A stretch of 64,000 nt of DNA. Origin: Streptomyces griseoloalbus. GTDB taxonomy: Bacteria > Actinomycetota > Actinomycetes > Streptomycetales > Streptomycetaceae. The translations under genes were made by a program, and so were the position numbers. Where the stretch lies: contig BMUD01000015.1 of the NCBI GenBank assembly GCA_014650015.1, forward strand, positions 62,001 through 126,000, read 5' to 3'. Positions within the stretch are counted from its first letter, which is position 1. Each line of letters begins with the position of its first letter. Of the stretch, positions 17,230-26,030 are shown one piece after another. Below the pieces are notes generated by a model that saw only the letters and a list, made by a program, of their open reading frames with translations, ran no database searches and was not told where the DNA came from.

Positions 17230-20150
17230 CCGGCCGCCGCGACCGCGTCGCGCCAGGCCGGCAGCAGTTCGTCGAGCAGCGCCTCGGTGCGCGGCGGCAG
17301 CCCGCGGGCGCCGCTGCGGCCGATGAGGTCGGCGGCGAGGGCGGTGAGCCGCGCCGGGTCGTCGAGGGCGTGGGTGGCGCGCAGCAGCTCGTTCCACAGC
17401 CGCTCGTCGGCGGGGGCCGTGCGCAGCGCGGCGTCGATCGCCTCGATGGCCTTCTCCGCGCGGTTCTTCTCCATGTGGAACGCGGAGAGCGCGAGCCCGG
17501 TGTCCGCGACCAGCAGCGGGAGCTGGGCGTCGATGATCTCGTGGGTGAGCCAGCGGTAGCGGCCCTCGGGCCGGTCGGCGAGCAGCGGCCCGCGCACCAG
17601 CACCAGCGCGTCGGTGAGCAGCCGGCCGCGCACGGCCCGGCTGTCGACGCCCCGGCCCTGGGTGGCCTCGTGGTACAGCGACCGCAGCACGTCGAGGTCG
17701 GAGACCACGGACTTGGCGAGGGTGAGCCGCCCGGTGGCGTCCGTGCCGAGGCGGGCGGTGCCGTCGGGGTCGGTGCCGAGCCAGGCGCGCAGCCGCTCGA
17801 CGAGGGCCTCGCGCACGTCGTCGGTGACGCCGCGCGGCCACAGCGCGGAGGACAGCACGCGCGGGTGCACGCCCTCGCGGTGCAGGAGCAGCAGCGCGAG
17901 CGCCTCGTGGAGCAGGGCGCTGCGCTCACCGTCCGGGGTGTCGAGCCCGATGATCTCGTACGGGCCGACGAGGCGCGCGTACACGGCGGGACGCCCCTGC
18001 TCGCTGATGTCGACGAGGAACGGCGGGGTGTTGGCGGGTCCGTCGGGGCCGCGATCGGGGTCGGCGCCGACGAACAGCTCGACGACGGCGCGCTGTTGGG
18101 CGGCGGGCAGGAGCTGGGCGTCGAGTTCGAGGCCGAGGAGCGGGGCGAGGAGCTTGCCCTCACCGGTGATCTCCATCTCCCAGGCGGCGCCCGGCAGATC
18201 GCCGCTGTCGGTGCCGACGAGATAGCCGATGCCGAGGCGGCCGGCGTCGGCGGCGAGTTCGGCGAGCGTGACGGCGTCCTCGGCGGACGGCGCGGCGGCG
18301 AGCAGCACGAGGTGCGGGGCCCAACGGGTGTGCTGGGCGGGGCCGGTGCGTCCGGTGAGCACGGAGTCGTGCCCGGCGGCGCCAAGCGCTCCGCGCCGCT
18401 GCCGGGTCTCGGCCTCCATCGTCTCGATGAGCGCCTCGATGTCGTCGAGGTGCCGCAGCCGGTTGGGGGCGAGGGGGGTCAGGTCCTCGCCGAATCCGAC
18501 GAGGGTGATGGTCATCCGGTCCGACCACCCGTTGGTGGCCAACTCGGCGGCGACGGAGGCGAACACGGCGGCCCGGTCGGCCTCGCTGCCGCTCAGCGAG
18601 ACGATGCCGGGCACGGACTCCAGGTTGAGCAGCAGCCGGGAGTCGTCCATGGTGCCGAGGCTGACGAGGCCCGGGTAGGGAGCGGCGGTGTCGACGTCCT
18701 CGTACCGCCCGGCGTCGTCCTTGGCGAGCGTCCAGGACGTCTGGTCCTGCCCGAGCTGCCAGGGCGTCGGCGGCTTCCCGGACGGCTGGGCGAGCTGGAG
18801 GTGCAGATCGCCGCTGCTGAGCCAGGCCGCGTAGACCGTGGGCAGCGGACGGGACTCGGCGGCGAGGGACGCGGCGAGCCCGCGCAGCGACCGGTCGAGC
18901 AGTCGTACGCCCTCGGGGTCGGCGCCGACCAGCAGGGCGTCCTGCACGTCCTGGGCGTCCCCGGCCGGCGTGGGCGGCTCCATCCCACGCCCGCCGATGC
19001 CGGCGAACGCCGACTGCCACAGCGCCTGCCGGCGGCGGTGCCCGAGGGCGCCGAGGAGACCGGCGGCGAGGAGCGGGGCGGCCAGGAGGGCTTCGGGGAG
19101 GCCGAAGGAGGAGGAGTCGTGCGCGGGGGTGGCGTGCTGCTGGGCTGGCTGCCGGTGACCGGCGTCGCCGGTGGCGGGTGCGGGCCGCTGCTCGGGCACG
19201 GACACCTGGGCGGATCCCCCGCCGCTGCCCTGGGCGTGGTCGCCGGTCCCGGCGTAGTCGTGGATCTGCTGCCGCACCTCGGGCGAGACCTCGGGGGCCT
19301 CGTCGGGCATCTCGACGAGGTCGCCGCCGCGCGCGTCGCCGGGCATCTCCATGATCCAGCCGGGCCTGATGAGGCTGGCCTCGGACAGCTTGGAACCGTC
19401 GGGCTGGGTCCGGTCCTTGTTGAGCTCGAAGATCTCCTTGTACCGGCGCCCGTCCCCGAGATGCCGCTCGGCGATCTCCCAGAGCGAGTCGTGGTGACGC
19501 CCCTCCGGCGGCTGGATCCGGTAGAACTTCGTGTCGCCCTGCTGCCGGGCGCCGCTGCTCCCCGCTTCGGCGTGCGACGCCTGCTCGGCGAGGGCGGCCG
19601 CGGCACCGGCCGCCTGCTCCTGCTGCTGGGCGAAGAAGCCGGGGGTCTGCTGGGCGGCGGCCACGGTGGGCCGCTGGTCGCCCTCGACGCTCTGCCCCAG
19701 CTGGCTCAGCCCCGGCGTGAAACTGGCCGCGGTGGCGCCGACGAGCAGCAGCGCGGCGACGAGCTGCCGGGCGAGCAGCTGACTGGGCCCGGCACCCGGT
19801 ACGCGGCCCGGCACACCCACGCCGGACAGCGCGGCCTTCATCTCCACGAGCACACACGCGGTGAACTGGGCCCAGGCGAGCCAGACGACGAAGGTCAGAA
19901 TGCCCAGGAAGGTCGAGACGGAGATGTCCTGCTTGAGCCATTCCATCGGCTCGAACGTGCTCGGGAACGGCCACCCGGCCGTCATCGCCAGCGCGAGCGG
20001 CACTCCGACGAGCAGCGCGAGCAGCGCCACGAATGCGAAGAACGCCTTGACGATGTCCCCGAACGTCCGCCGCCGCACCCGCACCGGCTGCGGCGTGCGG
20101 TTCCTGGGAGCCGTCGAGCTTGACGAGCTTGAACTGCGGCGTCGCGGCAT
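17226..20150 (-). CDS. Large membrane LysM and BTAD-domain protein
   Basis: This is a 974-residue protein from the ATG at 20150 (AGGA ribosome site). The N-terminus is basic and Ser-rich. Three hydrophobic spans lie in about residues 30-60, 85-110 and 125-150. A LysM-like segment follows (FYRIQPPEGRHHDSLWEIAERHLGDGRRYKEIFELN, around residues 215-265), then a Gly/Ser linker and another membrane span (LPEALLAAPLLAAGLLGAL). The long cytoplasmic part ends in a winged-helix-like block (ALALLLLHREGVHPRVLSSALWPRG) and a BTAD-type helical repeat (LWNELLRATHAL). It resembles a SARP-family regulator tied to the membrane. Its stop overlaps the prepilin peptidase start. A pilus-linked regulatory or assembly role is inferred. 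Confidence 0.75.
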   Translation of the reverse strand: MPRRRSSSSSSSTAPRNRTPQPVRVRRRTFGDIVKAFFAFVALLALLVGVPLALAMTAGWPFPSTFEPMEWLKQDISVSTFLGILTFVVWLAWAQFTACVLVEMKAALSGVGVPGRVPGAGPSQLLARQLVAALLLVGATAASFTPGLSQLGQSVEGDQRPTVAAAQQTPGFFAQQQEQAAGAAAALAEQASHAEAGSSGARQQGDTKFYRIQPPEGRHHDSLWEIAERHLGDGRRYKEIFELNKDRTQPDGSKLSEASLIRPGWIMEMPGDARGGDLVEMPDEAPEVSPEVRQQIHDYAGTGDHAQGSGGGSAQVSVPEQRPAPATGDAGHRQPAQQHATPAHDSSSFGLPEALLAAPLLAAGLLGALGHRRRQALWQSAFAGIGGRGMEPPTPAGDAQDVQDALLVGADPEGVRLLDRSLRGLAASLAAESRPLPTVYAAWLSSGDLHLQLAQPSGKPPTPWQLGQDQTSWTLAKDDAGRYEDVDTAAPYPGLVSLGTMDDSRLLLNLESVPGIVSLSGSEADRAAVFASVAAELATNGWSDRMTITLVGFGEDLTPLAPNRLRHLDDIEALIETMEAETRQRRGALGAAGHDSVLTGRTGPAQHTRWAPHLVLLAAAPSAEDAVTLAELAADAGRLGIGYLVGTDSGDLPGAAWEMEITGEGKLLAPLLGLELDAQLLPAAQQRAVVELFVGADPDRGPDGPANTPPFLVDISEQGRPAVYARLVGPYEIIGLDTPDGERSALLHEALALLLLHREGVHPRVLSSALWPRGVTDDVREALVERLRAWLGTDPDGTARLGTDATGRLTLAKSVVSDLDVLRSLYHEATQGRGVDSRAVRGRLLTDALVLVRGPLLADRPEGRYRWLTHEIIDAQLPLLVADTGLALSAFHMEKNRAEKAIEAIDAALRTAPADERLWNELLRATHALDDPARLTALAADLIGRSGARGLPPRTEALLDELLPAWRDAVAAAG

Positions 20151-20406
20151 GGCGGGAGTCCTGGGGTGTGTGGATGGAGGGTCACTTGAGCCTACAGAGA
20201 TCTTATGGACTCGAACGGGCGCAGGCGAAGCCCCGCGTCGGCCCCTGCCCGGCACGACGGCACCCGCGGCGACTGCGCCGTTCGCGACAGCCACGGCACA
20301 CTCCTCACCTCCCCCACACGATCCGCCGCCAGCTCACACGGGCCGACTACCTGCCCCCGGTAGCTTCGTTCTCTGTTGCACACAGCCGACACCAGGGGGA
20401 ACGTCC

Positions 20407-21447
20407 GTGGCCCGCCGAGCCTTGACCACCACCGCGGCCGCGCTCACCGCGACGGCGGCCCTGCTGCTCTGCGCCTGCGGCGGCGGCGATGACGCACCGT
20501 CGGACGACATCAAGGGCGCGGACACGGCATCGGACACCCCGTCGGCCTCCGCCCCGGCCTCGGCGGCGTCCGGCGTGAAGCGCCCGGCGATCACCCTGCC
20601 GAGCGGCTCCCGGCTCACCTTCGAGAACTGGACGAGCAGCGATCCGGACGAGCAGGCCGTCCTCGACGACGGCAAGGAGGAACTCCGCTCGGGGTACGCG
20701 GCGATCATCGCGAACTACCCCGACAGCGAGGCGCTCGCCTTCTACCACACCGAGGGGCGCCTGTCGCAGGCCCAGCAGTGGATCAGGAGCCCCGTCGGCC
20801 GTGAAGGGCTACAAGGACTACGACCTCGGCAAGGACGGCTGCTTCAGGCGCGGTGTCGCCCCGGACCTGACCGGCCTCGACACCTCGCTGTGCGACCGGC
20901 TCATGTTCTGGCAGGAGGCGGGCGAGATCCCGACGTACCGGAAGCCCCCACGCCGGAGATCCTCGCCGCGTACGCCTACGACAAGGTCAAGGTCCCCGAG
21001 ACCGAGATCGAGCTGAGGCCCGAGGCCAGGTCCACGGTGAACCTGCCGACCTGGGTCTGGCTCGACGAGGGCACCTTCAAGGACGTCACGGTCCGCGCCG
21101 AGCTCCCGCACACGGGTCTGTGGGCGGAGACGACCGCCAAACCGGTCGCCCTCCACCTGGAACCCGGCACGGACGACGCGGAGACCTACCCCGCCTCCGG
21201 CGACTGCGAGATCACCGACGACGGCTCGATCGGCAGCCCGTACACCAAGGGCGACGCCGACAGGACCCCGCCGTGCGGCATCCGCCACCTCCGCGCCACG
21301 GCCGGCGACCCGTACCGGCTGACGGCGTCGATCACCTGGCAGGTCCCCTGGGAAGGCAGCGGCGGCACGGGCGGCGACCTCCCCGACGGCACCTTCGAAA
21401 CCACCCGGGACATGACCGTCCAGGAAATCCAGTCGAGCAACCGCTGA
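20407..21447 (+). CDS. Lipoprotein paralog 1, with two compensating frameshifts
   Basis: This exported lipoprotein of unknown function begins at a GTG behind AGGGGGA. The signal peptide ends in a lipobox, LLLCAC, giving a lipid-modified Cys. The C-terminal 150 residues match the gene at 29463-30561 closely (ETYPASGDCEITDDGSIG, DRTPPCGIRHLR, GGDLPDGTF, TVQEIQ). Between about 20793 and 20946 the frame is wrong. Reading +1 restores VKGYKDYDLGKDGCFRRGV and SLCDRLMFWQEAGEIPTY. The shift enters at CCCC (20790-20793) and leaves at CCCCC (20945-20949), so one C too many and one too few would explain it. The corrected protein keeps paired cysteines. Confidence 0.75.
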   Translation: MARRALTTTAAALTATAALLLCACGGGDDAPSDDIKGADTASDTPSASAPASAASGVKRPAITLPSGSRLTFENWTSSDPDEQAVLDDGKEELRSGYAAIIANYPDSEALAFYHTEGRLSQAQQWIRSPVGREGLQGLRPRQGRLLQARCRPGPDRPRHLAVRPAHVLAGGGRDPDVPEAPTPEILAAYAYDKVKVPETEIELRPEARSTVNLPTWVWLDEGTFKDVTVRAELPHTGLWAETTAKPVALHLEPGTDDAETYPASGDCEITDDGSIGSPYTKGDADRTPPCGIRHLRATAGDPYRLTASITWQVPWEGSGGTGGDLPDGTFETTRDMTVQEIQSSNR

Positions 21448-21606
21448 CCGCGCCCCCCCTGGCCACTGAGCGACGAGCCCGTGAATTCAAGAAGCCCGAC
21501 GATGAACTCACCCGGCTCGCCGAGGAGAAAATGAAGGTCGAGGACGAGCAGGGGAACGAAGGGGAAATGGGTGGGAAGCGACCCGGCGCCCCCTGAATAA
21601 CGGCAG

Positions 21607-21637
21607 TGGGCCCCGGTCGGGGAATGCCCGGGGCCCA
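21607..21637. terminator. Bidirectional hairpin between lipoprotein and leader-peptide genes
   Basis: TGGGCCCCGG (21607-21616) pairs perfectly with CCGGGGCCCA (21628-21637) around an 11-base loop. It lies between two convergent genes, 38 bases from the end of the minus-strand one. Confidence 0.75.
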
Positions 21638-21674
21638 CCGTTCACGCGCCGACAGTGAATGTCAGCGGCAGTGC

Positions 21675-21917
21675 TCAGACCGACGTGGTGTGCACGTGGC
21701 CGTCGCCCGCGATGCCGCCCGGGGTCACCGAGCCGCCCACACCGGCGCAGACGGCGAGCGGGCCGACCTCGGCGTACACACCCACGCCGGCGGATCCGCC
21801 GGCGGTGGTGACGGCCACACCGGCGTCGATGCCGGCGGAGACCGCCTGGCCACCGGACACGTTGTCCAGGTCCGCGTCGGAGATTTCGGCCGTTTCGACC
21901 TGCGAGGCGAAGTTCAT
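21675..21917 (-). CDS. Orphan peptide with a double-glycine leader (bacteriocin/RiPP-like)
   Basis: This 80-residue peptide starts at the ATG at 21917 behind an excellent GGAAAGG ribosome site. Residues 1-23 form a classic acidic leader ending EISDADLDNVSGG, the type cut by C39 peptidase-ABC exporters. The predicted 57-residue core is rich in Gly, Ala and Val with one Cys at position 57 and a C-terminal GHVHTTSV, and has no transmembrane-grade charge pattern. One Cys argues against an ordinary lanthipeptide; an unmodified class II bacteriocin or an unusual modification is possible. No modifying enzyme or C39 exporter lies in the window. Confidence 0.72.
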   Translation of the reverse strand: MNFASQVETAEISDADLDNVSGGQAVSAGIDAGVAVTTAGGSAGVGVYAEVGPLAVCAGVGGSVTPGGIAGDGHVHTTSV

Positions 21918-22299
21918 GGCTGGCCTTTCCATTCGTAGCAAGGAATGCAGCGGCGGGGAGTTCGCCGGAAGCCCGGAACCCGGGCTCATCGGCGAGCCGT
22001 GCGTACTGATCAAAGCACGCCGGAGAACAGCCCACCAGTGGCGCGCAGTTGACGGACGCTTTCTCAGCGTCACCGAATTCATCAGTGTGGCAATACGGTC
22101 ACGGAAAGGGCCTGCGCCTTCACGCTACCCACCGGTTCACGGAGCCACCGGCCGCTGTCAGCCGCCTTTCCGGCCGGTGTCACGCCCCGCGTCCCGGCGT
22201 CCGCCCGATTTCCCTCCGTTTCCGCCCGACCACCCGGTGAACGGTGTGGAGGTCCGAGGGATTTTTCGGGGCGCGGCAACCGCGGGGCGACGGTGGGCG
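21918..22299. other. Intergenic region upstream of the leader-peptide gene
   Basis: This 382-base gap lies between two minus-strand genes and should contain the promoter of the double-glycine peptide. GC drops locally around 22010-22100. I see no reliable coding sequence and could not assign a promoter with confidence. Confidence 0.5.
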
Positions 22300-22309
22300 T
22301 CAGCCCACC
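22292..22309 (-). terminator. Hairpin over the stop codon at the end of the Tad operon
   Basis: GGTGGGC (22292-22298) and GCCCACC (22303-22309) form a perfect 7-base stem with a 4-base loop that contains the stop codon of the last pseudopilin gene. It is short for a terminator. Confidence 0.45.
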
Positions 22310-22761
22310 TCGTTCTCCGCCACGGCCTGCCCGTGAACCGCCACGTCCCCGCCGTAGAACATGCCCGTGAAGACCGGGGCGTAGGTCAACTGCACCTCGA
22401 CCTCGACGGCTTGGGCGTTCGCCGCCACGCAGTGGGTCGCCGCGATGTCCGGGCCGGACATGTCCATCTCGCGGGCGAAGGCCTTCACCCGGGCGTCACA
22501 GTTCTCGTAGTTGATCGGCGCGGGGCCGCCCTCGTTGTCGTAGAGGGCTTCGCGGTCGATGTCCTGGGCGGCGTAACGGGCCGCCTGTTCCGCGATGTCG
22601 GCCGCGCGCTCCCGCTGGGAGATGGACATGCCTCCGTCGATGACGAAGGCCGACAGGGAGAGGAAGACGAGCGCGAAGATGATGACCGCGCCCGCGCCCG
22701 AACCGCGGTCGTCCAGGCGCGCGCGACGGTCCGACAGCCGGCTGTGGGTACGCGCGCTCAC
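22300..22761 (-). CDS. TadE/TadG-like pseudopilin
   Basis: This 153-residue protein has one N-terminal hydrophobic segment (AVIIFALVFLSLSAFVIDGG) followed by SISQRERAADIAEQAARYAA, the pattern of TadE/TadG-type pseudopilins with a DUF-like Flp-assembly N-domain. Two cysteines follow in the periplasm-facing part (YENCDAR and ATHCVAAN). The GTG at 22761 overlaps the preceding gene's stop (GTGA). It is the last gene of the pilus operon. Confidence 0.8.
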   Translation of the reverse strand: MSARTHSRLSDRRARLDDRGSGAGAVIIFALVFLSLSAFVIDGGMSISQRERAADIAEQAARYAAQDIDREALYDNEGGPAPINYENCDARVKAFAREMDMSGPDIAATHCVAANAQAVEVEVQLTYAPVFTGMFYGGDVAVHGQAVAENEVG

Positions 22762-23264
22762 GCCGTCCTCCGGTACGGGTCCAGCGGGGAGCTGAAGCTC
22801 GCGGACAGGGTCGTCGGGATGTCCAGGCCCAGCATGGCGAGGCCCCGCACCTCGCAGCTCACCTCGACGGTGAAGAGGGTGTCCGGCTCGAAGCCCTGGC
22901 TGGTCTGGACGACGGTCACCGGACCCGAGCAGACGTCCGTCAGGTTCGCCTCCGCCGCCGCCCGCGCCTCGGCCATCGCCGTGGCGTGGTCCTTCTGGAT
23001 GGAGCCGGCACGGGCCGCGTCCCGGGCGGCGCCGTCCAACGCGCCCCGCCCCTCCACCAGTTGCCCGAAGCCCACCAGCACCAGGATGAAGAGGATCATC
23101 ACCGGCGCGAGGATGACGACCTCGACGGTGGACAGACCCCGATCCCGGTCGCGGTCCCGATCGCGGTCCCGGTCGTCGTCCCGATCGCGGTCCCGGTCGC
23201 GGTCCCAACCGCGGTCCCGGTCGTCGTCCGCCGGTGTCCGTCCGCCGTAGACGGAGAGGTCCAT
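22758..23264 (-). CDS. TadE-family pseudopilin with an Asp-Arg repeat N-terminus
   Basis: This 168-residue protein has a TadE hydrophobic segment with the processing context GLSTVEVVILAPVMILFIL (residues 43-61). The Glu after STV suits prepilin-peptidase cleavage after the Gly. Residues 13-42 are a run of alternating Asp and Arg, unusual for a leader that is expected to stay in the cytoplasm and be removed. Two cysteines (TDVCSG, EVSCEV) may form a disulfide in the exported part. The ATG at 23264 abuts the stop of the next gene upstream. Confidence 0.82.
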   Translation of the reverse strand: MDLSVYGGRTPADDDRDRGWDRDRDRDRDDDRDRDRDRDRDRGLSTVEVVILAPVMILFILVLVGFGQLVEGRGALDGAARDAARAGSIQKDHATAMAEARAAAEANLTDVCSGPVTVVQTSQGFEPDTLFTVEVSCEVRGLAMLGLDIPTTLSASFSSPLDPYRRTA

Positions 23265-23714
23265 CTAGTTCTCCCCCTCCTGCACGAACCGTTCCACCGG
23301 CCCCATCGACTGCGCGTGCACCGTCAGGTCCAGGCCCGGGAACACCGTCGGGATACGTGCCGTGATCTCCACGCCCACGGTGTTCTGCTCGGGCTGGAGC
23401 ATCTTCACGTCGGGGCCCAGCACCAGCTGCGGTCCCAGTTGCCGGATGTAGCTGTCCACCACGTCCCGCGCCTCGCCGCGCCAGCCGCCCGGCTGGTCGT
23501 GCGCCGTCGCCCGCGCCTTGCGCGCACCCGCCTGCGCCGCCGCCTGGGCGACGTGATCGGCGAAGAAGTACAGCGCGAACTGCACCGTCGCGAAGATCAT
23601 GAAGAACAGGACGGGTGTGAGCAGCACGAACTCGATCGCGGTCATGCCCCAGTCGCCGCGGGCGGAGGCGGCCTCCACCCGTCGGCGTACCCAGCGACGT
23701 ACGCGCACCGGCAT
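23265..23714 (-). CDS. TadE-family pseudopilin
   Basis: This protein is about 149 residues. The Arg-rich leader (MPVRVRRWVRRRVEAASARGDWG) precedes MTAIEFVLLTPVLFFMIFATVQ, the TadE hydrophobic segment with its Glu. The following helix FFADHVAQAAAQAGARKARA is typical. The start at the ATG at 23714 is the best fit between the Flp gene 30 bases upstream and the membrane segment, but the ribosome site is weak. Its TAG stop is directly followed by the next ATG. Confidence 0.8.
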   Translation of the reverse strand: MPVRVRRWVRRRVEAASARGDWGMTAIEFVLLTPVLFFMIFATVQFALYFFADHVAQAAAQAGARKARATAHDQPGGWRGEARDVVDSYIRQLGPQLVLGPDVKMLQPEQNTVGVEITARIPTVFPGLDLTVHAQSMGPVERFVQEGEN

Positions 23715-23743
23715 CCCCGTGGACGTTGAGAAGGTACGTGCGG

Positions 23744-23995
23744 TCAGCAGGTCTTGCCCGCGTCCGCGCCCTTGATGCAGTCGCCGACCTTGTTGGCGCC
23801 CTCGCTCAGCGCTGCGTTGATGATGGCGGCCACGACGCCGACGATCGCCACGACGACCGCCGAGATGATGACCCACTCCACCGCGGAGGCACCGCGGTCC
23901 AGTTCGCCGGAGCGGGCGCGCTCCACGCGGGCCCGCATGAAGGTGACCAGGAAGTCGACGGCGGGAATGCCGGTGTGGAAGGTACGTCCGTTCAT
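23744..23995 (-). CDS. Flp-type pilin subunit
   Basis: This is an 83-residue major pilin candidate. The leader ends DRGASAVEWVIISAVVVAIVG, with Glu near the +5 position after the Gly, as in type IVb Flp prepilins. It is followed by hydrophobic VAAIINAAL and a short C-terminal part with two cysteines (DCIKGADAGKTC). The leader of about 38 residues is longer than in Gram-negative Flp. Its position between the TadC platform gene and the TadE genes supports the call. Confidence 0.85.
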   Translation of the reverse strand: MNGRTFHTGIPAVDFLVTFMRARVERARSGELDRGASAVEWVIISAVVVAIVGVVAAIINAALSEGANKVGDCIKGADAGKTC

Positions 23996-24089
23996 GACGC
24001 GTTGTCCTCTCGAATTCGGTTCACGGAAGTGGTGACGTACGGCTCACGGTTCGCGGTTCGCGATCCAACAGGTCATGGTTCTCACACCC

Positions 24090-25016
24090 TCACACCTGGA
24101 ACACCCGCATCGCCGCCGGGAAGATCAGGAACACCAGGAACCCCGCGCACAGCAGCAGCTGCGCCACGAGCATCGACTGGGACTTCTCGCCGGCGCTGCC
24201 CTCGATCTCGGCCAGTTCGCGGTGCCGCATGGTCTCGGCCCGGGAGGCGAGGGACTCGCGCACCTTGGCACCGTCGTCGGCGACCAGGGCCAGCGAGGCG
24301 GAGAGGTCCTTCAGCTCCTCCACGCCCAGTTCCTCACCCAGCTGCCCCAGCGCCTGCCACTGGCTGATGCCGGTGATCCGGGCGTCGGCGAGGGCGTTGC
24401 GGATGCGGTGGGTCGCCCAGCCGTCGGACACCTCGGCCGCCGCCATCAGCGCCTCGGGCAGACCCCGGCCACCGGCCAGGCTCATCGACACCAGGTCCAG
24501 GTACGCGCCGATCACCCGGCGCAGATCGCGCCGCTTCTCGGCGGCGTCCCGGCGTACCTCCAGGTCGGGCAGGAAGAAGAACAGCGCCGCGCACAGCAGG
24601 GCCATCCACACCGGAATGACCGGGCTGTCGGCGAGGGCGAGCGTCCAGACGATGGCGAAGAGGAACGGGCCGAAGAACAGCCCCGCCACCGCCAGCAGCA
24701 CCTTCGTCGCCAGGAACTTCTCCCAGCTGCGCTCCAGCACCGCCAGGTCGGCGCGCAGCGAGCGCTGCTCCCAGCCCTGCTGCAGATAGAACTCGGCGAC
24801 CCGCGCGCCCACTTCGGCGCGCAGACCGCCGAGGCGGCCGGTGTCCCGCTCCGTACGCGCCGACTGGTACGCCGCACCTCGGGCCCGCATCGCGTCGATC
24901 CGGGCGACCTGGGCGATCGCACTGCGCTTGGTCGGCATCAGCGCGCGGACGAGGACGTAGATCCCCAGTCCGATGACCGCGCCGACGGCCACCGGCATGG
25001 TCAGGTCGTCGCTCAC
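24090..25016 (-). CDS. tadC: Tad pilus platform protein TadC
   Basis: This is a 308-residue type II/IV secretion-system F-domain membrane protein. The F domain contains LRRVIGAYLDLVSMSLAGGRGLPEALMAAAEVS and the conserved LKDLSASLALVADDGAKVRESLASRAETMR segment. It is flanked by membrane spans, including a last one in LVAQLLLCAGFLVFLIFPAAM. The GTG at 25016 overlaps the tadB stop. TadB and TadC form the inner-membrane platform that assembles Flp pilin. Confidence 0.88.
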   Translation of the reverse strand: MSDDLTMPVAVGAVIGLGIYVLVRALMPTKRSAIAQVARIDAMRARGAAYQSARTERDTGRLGGLRAEVGARVAEFYLQQGWEQRSLRADLAVLERSWEKFLATKVLLAVAGLFFGPFLFAIVWTLALADSPVIPVWMALLCAALFFFLPDLEVRRDAAEKRRDLRRVIGAYLDLVSMSLAGGRGLPEALMAAAEVSDGWATHRIRNALADARITGISQWQALGQLGEELGVEELKDLSASLALVADDGAKVRESLASRAETMRHRELAEIEGSAGEKSQSMLVAQLLLCAGFLVFLIFPAAMRVFQV

Positions 25017-26026
25017 CGGCGTACCCCCTCTTCCTGCTGGAGCGGCGCCTGCTGCTGACCGGGCCCGGCGCCGGGTGTGCGCGGCCGGACGAACCGCACC
25101 GCCGGATCGTCGCGCACCAGGAAGCGTTCGGGCGTCTCGATGGTGGACAGCTTGCGCAGCCACCAGAAGCCGAGCGCGAACAGGCCGCAGACACAGGCGA
25201 GTACGAGCTGCCCGACCGGCGTGCCGTACGGCTCGACGAAGTCACGGTTGAAGATGGACAGGCCGAGGACGAACGCGATCGAGACGGCGACCACGATCTG
25301 CACCGAGCGCCGGGTGGAGGCGCGCTGCGCCATCACGCGCTGCCGCATGTCCACTTCCTCTCGCGCCGACTTGGCGAGCGCGCCGAGGACCTGCCGCAGA
25401 CCCGGTCCGCGCAGCCGGGCGTTGAGGATCAAGGCCGCGACGATGATGTCGGCGGACGCGTCGTCGATCTCGTCGGCGAGCTGCTGGAGCGCCTCGGGCA
25501 GCGGCGTGCGGGAGCGCAGCCGGTCGACGAGCGCGTCGAGGTGCGGACGCAGCACGGGCGCGGCGGCACGGGCGGACGCCGGGATGGCCTGCTCCAGGCC
25601 CACCGCACCGGCGATGGTGTCGCGCAGCGACTCGGTCCAGGAGGCCAGCGCCTCCACGCGCCGCATCGCGGCCCGTTCCTCGGCGGCTCCGCCGAAGAGG
25701 CGGTCCCAGAAGAAGACGAGGACGGCGGCGGCGATGCCGGCGACCATCCAGCGGGTCAGCAGCAGCACGACGAGGCCGACGATCGCGGCGAGCGAGCCGC
25801 GCCGGCCGGCGAACCGGATCAGCTCGTTCGCGCGCTCGCTCGCCTTCTGCTTCTCGTGCTCGGGCTTGGCGGGCAGTCCGCGTACGGCGACGGCGAACAG
25901 GGCGAGTCCGCCGCCGACGGCGACACCGGACGCGAGCGCGTACAGGACGGTCGTGGAGAACAGCCCGCTCATGGAGCCGAGGGAGCCGAGCGCGGCGAGG
26001 TCGGTGGTCGTGGTCGCAGGGGTCAC
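25013..26026 (-). CDS. tadB: Tad pilus platform protein TadB
   Basis: This is a 337-residue F-domain membrane protein, partner of TadC. Spans are predicted near residues 20-45, 85-105 and 245-290. The cytoplasmic F domain includes ALASWTESLRDTIAGAVGLEQAI and ALILNARLRGPGLRQVLGALA. The C-terminal tail is Gln/Pro-rich. The GTG start at 26026 lies 5 bases after the tadA stop. Confidence 0.88.
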   Translation of the reverse strand: MTPATTTTDLAALGSLGSMSGLFSTTVLYALASGVAVGGGLALFAVAVRGLPAKPEHEKQKASERANELIRFAGRRGSLAAIVGLVVLLLTRWMVAGIAAAVLVFFWDRLFGGAAEERAAMRRVEALASWTESLRDTIAGAVGLEQAIPASARAAAPVLRPHLDALVDRLRSRTPLPEALQQLADEIDDASADIIVAALILNARLRGPGLRQVLGALAKSAREEVDMRQRVMAQRASTRRSVQIVVAVSIAFVLGLSIFNRDFVEPYGTPVGQLVLACVCGLFALGFWWLRKLSTIETPERFLVRDDPAVRFVRPRTPGAGPGQQQAPLQQEEGVRR

Positions 26027-26030
26027 CGGC

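Noticed and set aside
23135-23235. CRISPR-like repeat array
   Set aside because: The hexamer repeats lie inside a pseudopilin gene, encode Asp-Arg, and have no spacers.
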